Positions 1 through 7,690 of a stretch of DNA of 48,150 nucleotides are shown here, piece by piece (positions within the stretch are counted from its first letter, which is position 1; the number at the start of each line of letters is the position of its first letter). The translations under genes and the position numbers were made by a program. This DNA comes from Nonlabens dokdonensis. GTDB lineage: Bacteria; Bacteroidota; Bacteroidia; Flavobacteriales; Flavobacteriaceae. Below the pieces are notes generated by a model. That model made no database searches and was not told the DNA's origin. It saw only the letters and a program-made list of their open reading frames with translations. The DNA is taken from contig NZ_MAAX01000029.1 of NCBI RefSeq assembly GCF_002162835.1, forward strand, positions 1-48,150, given 5' to 3'.

Positions 1-91
1 AATCATATAGTAATTTCTTTGAATACAAAGATAAGGATTAAGCTAAGTCGGTCTGTTATTTTAGTCTTATTTTAAAAGAGTAAGGTAAAAA

Positions 92-1468
92 CTAGCTGCT
101 AAATATGCCTTGATCTGTAGTTGCTCTATAGGTAAGATAAATACCTATCGGGAAAATTATAAAGGTGCTCATCCAGGCACCTAACCAGGCTGGGAAAGCC
201 CCTTCTGTAGCGGCTTTCTCTGCAAAAATGCCTATAAAATGATAGGTGAGAAAGAATAACGTTGCAACCACAAGAGGTAATCCCATTCCACCTTTTTTAA
301 TTATAGCACCTAGTGGAGCGCCTATGAAAAAAAGAATAATACATGCTACTCCTAGAACATATTTTTTGTGAATTTCTATTTCATGTTTAGCAAGTCTTGA
401 AGCTTCACCTTTTAATTGTGCTTCTCGGTTTTTAACAGCAGCTCTCTGGCTACGCATTTTAGAAAGTGCTACGTCTAAGGCTCTACGCTGGTTATGTATG
501 GATAGAGAAGCTAGAAAATCATCTGGATTTGATTTTATGGAATCTAATTCTACTCTATTATCTAAAGCTTTAGGAGCCCAAGCATTATGTTGATTATTGC
601 GATAAATCTTATAGTTGTTAGATAGTGCTAATGAAAATGTATCTATACGGTTATACAGCTCATTGATTTTTAACATCCTATGGTTATCTGTAACAGATTC
701 TTCGTCTACATCAACCTTATTCAACTGAGACACATCTATATTGAGAGTGTAAGTGTCAAAATAACTTTTAACAAAAGGTGAACTTTTTGCCTTTCTAGGT
801 TGTAACAGGTACAAATCCTCGTAATAGTTTCCTTCTTCCAGCACTAATTGTATTACGTTAGATTTTAACGAGCTTTTTAATTCACCTCGTTTGCTCTTGA
901 TTACAGTATAATTCCCGTTTTTTCTAGGATTCTTTTTATGAATTATTACATCAGTTAGAAATTTACCATTTTCACCAGATTTGTCGGCTACCTTGATGTT
1001 AATATCGCCTAGTTGATTAAATGTTCCTTTACCTATAGCCATAGCAGGTTTCATTTTAGCGATGTTACCTCTTAAATTACGTTGTTTTAAATGACCCCAT
1101 GGAATAACAGAATTTGCAAACAAAAATGATGTAATCCCTATGCCTAAAATTACAATCGTGAGCGATCTCATTGCTCGTTGCAGTGAAATTCCATTAGATT
1201 TCATCGCAGCAAACTCGTAGTTCTCTGCCATGTTACCAAAAACGAGAATCGCAGCTAGTAAAACACTTAATGGTAATGCTATAGGAACGGCAACCGGTGT
1301 AGAGTAGTATAAAAATTTAACTATGGTAATCACATCAAGATCTTTACCAGCAAGTTCTTTAATGTATAACCAGATCGCTTGTAGAATAAGAATAAACATT
1401 AATACAATAAAGACGCTTAAAAACGTCTTTATGTATTGGCTTAATATGTAACGATCTAATATTTTCAC
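92..1468 (-). CDS. LptF/LptG (YjgP/YjgQ) family permease
   Basis: 458 aa. This family forms the inner-membrane part of the Lpt machine that pulls lipopolysaccharide out of the membrane and sends it across the periplasm. The protein has the family layout: three hydrophobic segments near the N-terminus (about residues 10-120), a long periplasmic region (about 130-370) and three C-terminal segments (about 370-450). The motif NYEFAAMKSNGIS (about 83-95) after the second segment is typical of YjgP/YjgQ proteins. Some Bacteroidetes carry two such paralogs, so LptF and LptG cannot be told apart here. It lies 42 bp downstream of the lolA-like gene on the same strand and is probably the last visible gene of an ftsK-lolA-lptF unit; the gene beyond it is outside the window. 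The family call is firm; the exact paralog is not. Confidence 0.93.
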   Translation of the reverse strand: MKILDRYILSQYIKTFLSVFIVLMFILILQAIWLYIKELAGKDLDVITIVKFLYYSTPVAVPIALPLSVLLAAILVFGNMAENYEFAAMKSNGISLQRAMRSLTIVILGIGITSFLFANSVIPWGHLKQRNLRGNIAKMKPAMAIGKGTFNQLGDINIKVADKSGENGKFLTDVIIHKKNPRKNGNYTVIKSKRGELKSSLKSNVIQLVLEEGNYYEDLYLLQPRKAKSSPFVKSYFDTYTLNIDVSQLNKVDVDEESVTDNHRMLKINELYNRIDTFSLALSNNYKIYRNNQHNAWAPKALDNRVELDSIKSNPDDFLASLSIHNQRRALDVALSKMRSQRAAVKNREAQLKGEASRLAKHEIEIHKKYVLGVACIILFFIGAPLGAIIKKGGMGLPLVVATLFFLTYHFIGIFAEKAATEGAFPAWLGAWMSTFIIFPIGIYLTYRATTDQGIFSS

Positions 1469-1510
1469 ACTATATTTTTAAAACTAAGTAGGTCTTAATT
1501 GATACGTCCT

Positions 1511-2161
1511 TTAATTCATTTCTTCTACTGTCCAGTTTTTGTATTGCTTAGGATCGTACGAAAATGAATTTTTTGGAAGCGGTTCATTAGTTTTAAGAGA
1601 CATCAGTTTAAAAGTGGCAACAGTTCCAGAGTTTTCAGTGATGATTGCTTTATTAATGTGCTTTGTATTTACATCTATTCCTAATAAAACATTTTTATAT
1701 TCAGAGTCAGATTTAATAGGAGTTAGTTTTATAAACTGAATTTTTCTACCACCTTCATTTTGTAAAATATCCCATTTCTTCACGTAGCCTTTTTCATAAA
1801 AAGTTAATATGTTAGATGGTGTAATCATTTGATTACCGTCATTAGTAACAGTAGAAATAGTTACTTGCTGGTCTTCAGTATTAATAGCATATTGCTTTGT
1901 ACCATCAAAAATATAGGTAGTACCCATAAAATTAACGTTGTATTTCTCACCAGCCATCTTTGCATCTCCTTGAACATCCATGTCCGTCCCAGTTTTGGAA
2001 TTTTTGAAATTTCCTTTGTAGGTAAAGGAAACATTATCATAGGATTTGAATTTTTGAGCTACTTCATCAAGCAATTTATCTGCTTTAGCATCTTGTGCTG
2101 TTACCGCTTTCGCGAAAGCGAAAATCATAAAAACAGATAGGAAATAATTTTTCATGTTCAT
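1511..2161 (-). CDS. lolA: LolA-like outer-membrane lipoprotein carrier
   Basis: 216 aa, exported. Residues 1-22 form a signal peptide ending at TAQ. The rest has the LolA pattern: repeated short beta strands (VSFTYKGNFKNSKTG, GTTYIFDGTKQYAIN) that would form an open barrel carrying lipoproteins from the inner to the outer membrane. Met1 and Met3 are both possible starts. The gene begins 3 bp after the ftsK stop and is probably translated with it. One copy of the 16-bp palindrome CGCTTTCGCGAAAGCG (2105-2120) sits inside the signal-peptide codons and encodes AFAKA. The fold call is good; true LolA function in Bacteroidetes is inferred from the family and from the LptF/G neighbour. Confidence 0.88.
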   Translation of the reverse strand: MNMKNYFLSVFMIFAFAKAVTAQDAKADKLLDEVAQKFKSYDNVSFTYKGNFKNSKTGTDMDVQGDAKMAGEKYNVNFMGTTYIFDGTKQYAINTEDQQVTISTVTNDGNQMITPSNILTFYEKGYVKKWDILQNEGGRKIQFIKLTPIKSDSEYKNVLLGIDVNTKHINKAIITENSGTVATFKLMSLKTNEPLPKNSFSYDPKQYKNWTVEEMN

Positions 2162-2164
2162 TTT

Positions 2165-4597
2165 TTATTTATTACTTTCTTCATTTAAAAACACTTCGAG
2201 AGAAGCTAGATCTGGAATTAAAACTTGCCGCGCTTTACTACCTTCAAAGCCGCCTACAATACCTGCAGCCTCCAGTTGATCGATAATACGGCCGGCACGA
2301 TTGTAGCCTAACTTTAATTTACGTTGTAAAAGCGATGCACTTCCTTGCTGAGCTACAACAATAATTTCTGCTGCTTCTTTAAATTTTGCATCTCTCTCGT
2401 CTATGTTGTTATCAAGACTTGTGCCACCATCTTCACCTACATACTCTGGCAGTAAATGTGCGTCTGGATATGCCTTCTGACCACCTATAAAATCAGTAAT
2501 TTTTTCAACTTCTGGAGTGTCCACAAATGCACACTGAATACGTATCAACTCATTTCCTGCGGTGTACAGCATGTCACCACGACCTATTAACTGGTCTGCG
2601 CCACCGCTGTCTAGAATGGTACGTGAGTCTACTTTTTGCATAACTCTAAAAGATATTCTCGCAGGGAAGTTAGCTTTAATCATACCTGTAATAACATTTA
2701 CAGACGGTCTTTGAGTCGCGATAATTAAATGAATTCCTATCGCACGAGCCAGTTGGGCAAGTCTAGCGATAGGTGTTTCTACTTCTTTTCCAGCGGTCAT
2801 GATCAAGTCTGCAAATTCATCTACTACCAGTACGATGTACGGTAAGAATTTATGACCATTTGCTGGGTTTAGTTTGCGTGCTTTAAACTTTGCGTTGTAC
2901 TCTTTCAAGTTACGACACATCGCGTCTTTCAGGATATCGTAACGTTGATCCATTTCTATACAAAGACTGTTCAAGGTGTTGATTACCTTAGAATTGTCAG
3001 TAATTATGGCATCTTCACTATCCGGTAATTTGGCTAGGTAGTGACGTTCTATTTTATTAAATAAGGTTAGCTCTACCTTTTTAGGATCTACCAAAACAAA
3101 CTTTACTTCTGCTGGATGCTTGGAATAAAGCAGCGAGGTAAGAATTGCATTCAATCCTACAGATTTACCTTGTCCAGTCGCACCAGCCATAAGTAGGTGA
3201 GGCATTTTGGCAAGATCTACGACAAAGGTTTCATTAGAGATATTTTTACCAAAAGCGATAGGAAGTTCCATCTCGGCATTTTGAAACTTAGGCGACGCAA
3301 TAACTGATCGCATAGAAACGATGGAAGGATTTTGATTAGGCACCTCAATTCCTATAGTTCCTTTTCCTGGAATAGGAGCTATGATACGTATTCCTAACGC
3401 AGCGAGCGATAAGGCGATATCATCTTCTAGGTTTTTAATTTTTGAAATACGGATTCCTGCCTCAGGTACTATTTCATAAAGTGTTACCGTAGGTCCTATG
3501 GTAGCACTGATTTTTGCGATCCCTATTTTGTAGTTCTTGAGCGTTTCAACAATACGATCTTTGTTTGCTTGCAGCTCTTCTTCATTGATTGTGATGGTTT
3601 TACCTCTAGTGTAATCCTTTAATAAATCAATAGGTGGAAATTGAAAATTGCTCAGCTCTAAAGTAGGATCAAATTCGCCAAAATCCTCTACAAGCTTAGA
3701 GGCTTTATTGTCCACTTCTTCTTCCTCTTGAGTTGGCTCGATATCCATTCCTATATCGTCCTCATCTTTAGGCGCGACCGTTTTCTTTAAAACTGGCTCT
3801 GGAATAACTTCTTCTTCTGGAACGGTAACCTCCATATCATTTCCAGAAAGTTTAATAGGTTCTTTAGGCTCTTGTCCAACCGTTTCATCTTCTAGCGAGC
3901 TGCCTTCTACAGTAGCTTTCTCCCATTCACTCTCTTCGTCGGTAGAGGCAATTCCGTCAAATTCTTCTTTTACTTCTCCTGCTTTCTTAGAAAAATACGC
4001 ACTGATAATTTCTGGAGTTAGCTTTAATCGCAATACGAGATAAACGATCGCAATGAAAATCATGACCAAAACAGCACCTATAAGACCTAAATAATCTTGC
4101 AGGAAATCATTCAATTCATAGCCCACTTTTCCGCCTAACAAGGCATTAGATCTATGAAAAAACCCTAGAGTGACAGAAAACCACAACATTAGTAGCAATC
4201 CCCAGAACCATAGGTTAGAAATCCGCTTTCGCGAAAGCGAGAACGCATCATCACCACTGGCAAATAAATAAATTCCCGAGATAAAAGTCATGATCGCAAT
4301 AGAAAATGCGGGAATACCAAATCCTTTATAAATGAACACATGTCCTAACCAAGCACCGAGCTGGCTGATCCAGTTTTGAGTTACAAGGTTGCGATTGCCT
4401 AGTTCATCTATTATACTCTGATCTTGAGCTCCAGTAAATAAAAAGGAAGTAAAGGAGAACAACAATAATAGACTGAAAACCATAAGCGCACTACCTAGAA
4501 TTACTTGCTGTAATCTATTGAGTTTAAAGCTAGGGATTTGCAAAGGTTTTTTAGTCTTTGCTGTAGATTTTTTGGTTGTAGATTTTTTACGCGCCAT
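2165..4597 (-). CDS. ftsK: DNA translocase FtsK/SpoIIIE
   Basis: 810 aa. This is a septum-anchored DNA pump that clears and aligns chromosome termini at division. The N-terminus is lysine rich and followed by four membrane segments (about 33-55, 80-112, 125-147, 168-190). An acidic linker runs from about 200 to 320. The motor domain has the Walker A motif GATGQGKS (about residue 470) and the Walker B motif VLVVDEFADL (about 590). A C-terminal winged-helix gamma domain (RKLKLGYNRAGRIIDQLEAAG, about 750-775) would read KOPS-like polarity sequences. The linker is short compared with E. coli FtsK, as is usual in Bacteroidetes. A genome palindrome copy (4224-4239) lies in the coding part after the second membrane segment. 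The gene is first in an ftsK-lolA-lptF run. Confidence 0.97.
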   Translation of the reverse strand: MARKKSTTKKSTAKTKKPLQIPSFKLNRLQQVILGSALMVFSLLLLFSFTSFLFTGAQDQSIIDELGNRNLVTQNWISQLGAWLGHVFIYKGFGIPAFSIAIMTFISGIYLFASGDDAFSLSRKRISNLWFWGLLLMLWFSVTLGFFHRSNALLGGKVGYELNDFLQDYLGLIGAVLVMIFIAIVYLVLRLKLTPEIISAYFSKKAGEVKEEFDGIASTDEESEWEKATVEGSSLEDETVGQEPKEPIKLSGNDMEVTVPEEEVIPEPVLKKTVAPKDEDDIGMDIEPTQEEEEVDNKASKLVEDFGEFDPTLELSNFQFPPIDLLKDYTRGKTITINEEELQANKDRIVETLKNYKIGIAKISATIGPTVTLYEIVPEAGIRISKIKNLEDDIALSLAALGIRIIAPIPGKGTIGIEVPNQNPSIVSMRSVIASPKFQNAEMELPIAFGKNISNETFVVDLAKMPHLLMAGATGQGKSVGLNAILTSLLYSKHPAEVKFVLVDPKKVELTLFNKIERHYLAKLPDSEDAIITDNSKVINTLNSLCIEMDQRYDILKDAMCRNLKEYNAKFKARKLNPANGHKFLPYIVLVVDEFADLIMTAGKEVETPIARLAQLARAIGIHLIIATQRPSVNVITGMIKANFPARISFRVMQKVDSRTILDSGGADQLIGRGDMLYTAGNELIRIQCAFVDTPEVEKITDFIGGQKAYPDAHLLPEYVGEDGGTSLDNNIDERDAKFKEAAEIIVVAQQGSASLLQRKLKLGYNRAGRIIDQLEAAGIVGGFEGSKARQVLIPDLASLEVFLNEESNK

Positions 4598-4728
4598 GAA
4601 CTATAGTGAACGAGCAAAAATAAGAATATTGCATGGCATTTAAAGAAGTAGTTGTGAGTTATTAGTTAAAAGGAAATAAAGGTTGTGAACTAGTATGAAA
4701 AATTAGTCACAATTAAATTAGGATTATT

Positions 4729-4760
4729 CTTAGTTTCTTAGTTTCTTAGTTTCTTAGTAC
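4729..4760 (+). repeat. 8-bp tandem repeat (CTTAGTTT) upstream of the first small secreted gene
   Basis: Three perfect units of CTTAGTTT (4729-4752) are followed by a partial fourth (CTTAGTAC). The array ends 28 bp before the ATG at 4789. The same arrangement, slightly decayed, precedes the second copy of the module at 6182-6213 at the same distance from its ATG. This suggests a shared regulatory or leader element copied with the gene. Confidence 0.8.
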
Positions 4761-4788
4761 TCATATTAATTAATTAAAATATTTAATT

Positions 4789-5085
4789 ATGAGAAAATTA
4801 GTTTTTACAGCACTGGCGGCTATTTTTATGTTGAGTAGTGGGTTCGTTGAATCTAATGAGCAGCTATTATTAGAAGAAACTTCAGTGGATTTATTTACTT
4901 TATGCGCCTGCCATTCAGTAAATTTTTACTATGATGAGAACAATGTTCTTAGAATGGAACAATTAATAACTTATACTCAAACTAGAGGCGCATGCGAGTT
5001 GTTTTCTAATTCTGGATCATTTGATAGCTTTGTTTGGGATGATTTTAATTGTAAACGTTCAGAATTAAATATAGCACCACGATAA
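4789..5085 (+). CDS. Small secreted Cys-containing protein, module copy 1
   Basis: 98 aa, function unknown. The N-terminus (MRKLVFTALAAIFMLSSGF) is a clear signal peptide nearly identical to that of the gene at 6241. The roughly 78-residue mature part contains four cysteines (an LCACH cluster, then ACE and NCK) and is otherwise unlike the second copy. The leader DNA and start are shared by the two paralogs, which fixes the start codon. It lies 18 bp upstream of a GLPGLI gene, so the two are probably co-transcribed. Cysteines plus export suggest a disulfide-stabilised periplasmic, surface or released protein; no known family is recognised. Confidence 0.75.
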   Translation: MRKLVFTALAAIFMLSSGFVESNEQLLLEETSVDLFTLCACHSVNFYYDENNVLRMEQLITYTQTRGACELFSNSGSFDSFVWDDFNCKRSELNIAPR

Positions 5086-5103
5086 ACACAAAAAACAAAC
5101 TAG

Positions 5104-5931
5104 ATGCAGGGTAATCGAAATCTTATTTTCTTATTATTTTTTGTGTTTCAAATAATTAATGCTCAAAGTGAGGATAATTTATATGAAGTAGTTTATAATA
5201 AAAGCAATAAAACCTTATATGGTAATAGTCTTACAAGTGAACTAAGTGTTGTTTTGACTTTTAACGATTCTGTTTATAAATATCGCAATACAGTAAAAGA
5301 TAGTATTGATAACTGGCAATATAAGATACCTGGCTTTAAGGAAAATGTTCTAGGCTCTTATACAATTGGTAACTTAAAAAAGAATAAGCAATTTCATGTT
5401 AGGAAGTCATGTCTTAATTCAGGTAAAGTAATTGTCGTAGACTCTATACCTAAAATTCAATGGACTATTCATAAGGATAAGAAACAAATTCTAAATTTAG
5501 AATGTATTAAAGCTACTGGCATATACCGTGGAAGACCAATAGTAGCTTATTTTACTGAAAGCATACCTATGGCTGTAGGGCCATATAAAATATTAGGTCT
5601 ACCAGGTCTTATTTTAGAAATGAACTCAACGGATGGAGATTTTATCTACACCGCTGTATCACTTAAAAGTAATGTTAAATTATCAACAATTTTTTTTAAA
5701 ATACCTACGGACTTATATAGGATGACATCTTATCGATCGGAGTTAGCTTGTATTGAAAAACGCAGTTCTAACAGATTAAAAATTGCAAGAGCGAGAATGT
5801 TGAATAAAGTTAAAGAATATAATAAGTCTTTTATAAATGAACAGATTAGCGAAGATGTCAAAGCTGTATCAAATGTAAATTCACTGGAATTAATCTATGA
5901 ATGGGAAACCGAAGATGAAGAAAAAAAGTAA
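5104..5931 (+). CDS. GLPGLI family protein, module copy 1
   Basis: 275 aa, exported (signal peptide to about residue 20, ending NAQ). It carries the family signature GLPGLILEM at about residue 165, preceded by AYFTESIPMAVGPYKILG, as in the GLPGLI (Porph_ging-type) family of Bacteroidetes. Members have no settled function and are often encoded next to TonB-dependent receptor-like barrels, as here. The C-terminus is rich in charged residues. The stop overlaps the presumed start of the truncated receptor gene by 17 bp (5915-5931). It is only about one third identical by eye to the second GLPGLI protein at 6870, far more diverged than the flanking parts of the module. Confidence 0.87.
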   Translation: MQGNRNLIFLLFFVFQIINAQSEDNLYEVVYNKSNKTLYGNSLTSELSVVLTFNDSVYKYRNTVKDSIDNWQYKIPGFKENVLGSYTIGNLKKNKQFHVRKSCLNSGKVIVVDSIPKIQWTIHKDKKQILNLECIKATGIYRGRPIVAYFTESIPMAVGPYKILGLPGLILEMNSTDGDFIYTAVSLKSNVKLSTIFFKIPTDLYRMTSYRSELACIEKRSSNRLKIARARMLNKVKEYNKSFINEQISEDVKAVSNVNSLELIYEWETEDEEKK

Positions 5932-6139
5932 ACTCAACTTTATTTACATTAACAAGAAAAAGACCTTAACAGGTCTTTTTCTATTTTTTACATGCCTTGT
6001 GCTCAACGCACAAATATCTGGTACTGCGGTAAATGAGTTAAAAGAACCAGTAGCCTTTGCAACGGTAATTCTTAAAACTGCTCAAGACAGCAGTATTACA
6101 GACACTCGATTTAAATTCACAGTAAAAATTAACAATTAA
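5915..6139 (+). pseudogene. Truncated TonB-dependent receptor-like gene, module copy 1
   Basis: About 74 codons from the ATG at 5915 (MKKKSKLNF...), with a signal peptide and the start of a carboxypeptidase-regulatory-like domain (QISGTAVNELKEPVAFATV). It matches the N-terminus of the 901-aa protein at 7691 almost residue for residue up to QDSSI, with about 85% identical DNA. It then switches abruptly to the unrelated tail TDTRFKFTVKINN and stops. The tail could be the last barrel strand of the lost receptor, which would mean an internal deletion removed more than 800 codons; that is an inference. Barrel and plug are missing, so it cannot act as a receptor. It might still make a short exported peptide. 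Confidence 0.8.
5957..5990 (+). terminator. Terminator-like hairpin inside the truncated receptor start
   Basis: A 10-bp stem (AAAAAGACCT / AGGTCTTTTT) with a TAAC loop is followed by CTATTTTTTA. It overlaps codons for the signal peptide of the truncated receptor. An equivalent hairpin lies at the same place in the intact receptor (7735-7765), so it is a conserved part of the module. It may end GLPGLI transcripts or act as an attenuator. Confidence 0.6.
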
Positions 6140-6240
6140 ACTGTTAAAAAATAAAATAACTCATTGGAAATTAGGATCTTTCTTAGTTTCTTAGTTTCAT
6201 AGTTTCTTTAACTCATATTAATCAATTAAAACATTTTATT

Positions 6241-6546
6241 ATGAGAAAATTAGTTTTTGCGGCACTTGCTGGAGTATTTATGTTGAGTAGTGGGTTTTCT
6301 GTTGTGGATAACTCTATCGAATCGAAAAATCCGACCAATCTTTTAGAATTTGTAGACATTATGAATGTAGATCTTGACAATTCAGAAGTTTCGGTCGAAT
6401 ACATTAGAACTATTTGTCGTTATACATTTAAAAATAGTGAAGGTGAAGTTACTGCGGTTGTAGAATTTGATAAAAAGGAAGGTGTAAGTTGTTCAGATAG
6501 TGGTCAAATAGCTCAAGCCAGAAGAATTCGAAACTTGATGCGCTAA
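6241..6546 (+). CDS. Small secreted protein, module copy 2
   Basis: 101 aa, function unknown. The signal peptide (MRKLVFAALAGVFMLSSGF) and about 60 bp of upstream DNA match the copy at 4789. The mature part has diverged almost completely. It keeps two cysteines (TICRYTFKNSEGEVTAV, later GVSCSDSG) flanking a predicted beta-hairpin with an acidic turn, which weakly resembles the cysteine-flanked segment of copy 1. Unlike copy 1, the gene ends in its own terminator hairpin (6561-6605) and is 323 bp from the following GLPGLI gene. It was probably once part of the same three-gene module and is now a separate transcription unit. Confidence 0.75.
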   Translation: MRKLVFAALAGVFMLSSGFSVVDNSIESKNPTNLLEFVDIMNVDLDNSEVSVEYIRTICRYTFKNSEGEVTAVVEFDKKEGVSCSDSGQIAQARRIRNLMR

Positions 6547-6560
6547 TAACTGAGTAAAAG

Positions 6561-6605
6561 TTTTACCTAGTGAATTGTTTTTTTTACTAGGTAAATTTTT
6601 TCTTT
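6561..6605 (+). terminator. Rho-independent terminator after small secreted gene 2
   Basis: Complementary arms TTACCTAGT and ACTAGGTAA enclose a T-rich loop and are followed by a long T-rich run ending near 6605. It separates the small gene from the downstream GLPGLI gene. Confidence 0.75.
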
Positions 6606-6869
6606 TTTAAGAGATTATTTATTTACTAATTTTACAAAATAATAATACCAAATTTTGTTAGATGTATTATTTTAAACAGAAAAAAATATAAACATGGAAT
6701 TTTTATTAAGTATAATTTATAATTCAATATTAAAATTAAATGATTGTATTTTTTGGGTTCGGAAGAGATAATTCTTTAAGGAGGGTTTTAATTCTAAGGC
6801 ACTTAAGAATATACAAGTTATTATTATAGTTGTAAAAAAAATAATCATAAAATATTCAAAAATCTCATT
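6606..6869. other. AT-rich gap between the small secreted gene and GLPGLI 2
   Basis: No supported gene. The stretch is very AT rich with several runs of A and T. It should contain the promoter of the GLPGLI-receptor pair, but no TAnnTTTG box stands out from the background. Confidence 0.5.
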
Positions 6870-7688
6870 ATGTTTATGTGTAAACATCTATTTATTAAAG
6901 TTTTACTAATTATAATATTCAATTTTAACTATTTAATTGCTCAACAAGAAGTTATTAAACTAGATTATCTCTTGACAGTTAGTTATACTCCTGAAATACT
7001 TAATTATAGAAATACCACTTTAATAGTAAGTGATAAATTTAGTTATTATGATGTTGATTACTCTCCTAAGTCAAAAGGAAGTTTAAAAGAAAGTTATGAT
7101 CAAATTCTAGATGGACAAGTTGATAAAAAGGAGTATTTTTCTGAAATTTTAATTGATCGCAATCAATTAATTTTAAAAGAGAATACATTCGACCGTCGTG
7201 GAACAAAAGAATTTCTATCTATTCAAGAAGAACTACCTAAAATGAGTTGGAAAATCGAATCGGAAATTAACATAATTTCTGGATATAGGTGTCATAAAGC
7301 AAAATTGAAATTTAGAGGAAGAAAATATACCGCATATTTTACCAACGAAATCCCTGTAACTATCGGTCCTTGGAAGTTTAATGGTCTTCCTGGTGTTATC
7401 GTTTCAATCTATGATGAAACTGGCATATATAAGTGGGAGCTCAAGAAAATAAAAGAGACTCAATCCATAAATGAAAAATTTAAGAGTTTTAATGGTAGAA
7501 GTGAGAAATTTAAAAAAGTTTCCTATAAAGAATTTGATAAAAATTTGATTGATGCTAAATTAAAAAAGTTACGCGTTGCTAAATCAAGAACTGATTCGCG
7601 CGGTTTTACTGTAAGGCATAGTTTTTCAACCGAACAATGGTTAGAACCTTCCAATGAGTTTAGATCCAAAACTAATTTTAGCATGTAA
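6870..7688 (+). CDS. GLPGLI family protein, module copy 2
   Basis: 272 aa, exported (signal peptide about residues 1-25, ending IAQ). The signature GLPGVIVSI is at about residue 172, after AYFTNEIPVTIGPWKFN. The middle region WKIESEINIISGYRCHKAKLKFRGR corresponds to the block before the signature in the 5104 protein, but overall identity is low, about one third by eye. ATGs at 6870 and 6876 are both possible starts. The stop codon is 2 bp before the GTG start of the receptor gene, so the two are almost certainly translated together. Function is unknown; the family often accompanies outer-membrane barrels. Confidence 0.87.
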   Translation: MFMCKHLFIKVLLIIIFNFNYLIAQQEVIKLDYLLTVSYTPEILNYRNTTLIVSDKFSYYDVDYSPKSKGSLKESYDQILDGQVDKKEYFSEILIDRNQLILKENTFDRRGTKEFLSIQEELPKMSWKIESEINIISGYRCHKAKLKFRGRKYTAYFTNEIPVTIGPWKFNGLPGVIVSIYDETGIYKWELKKIKETQSINEKFKSFNGRSEKFKKVSYKEFDKNLIDAKLKKLRVAKSRTDSRGFTVRHSFSTEQWLEPSNEFRSKTNFSM

Positions 7689-7690
7689 AT

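Noticed and set aside
4729-6213. A CRISPR array from the short tandem repeats
   Set aside because: The units are 8 bp, directly adjacent and without spacers; no cas gene is present.
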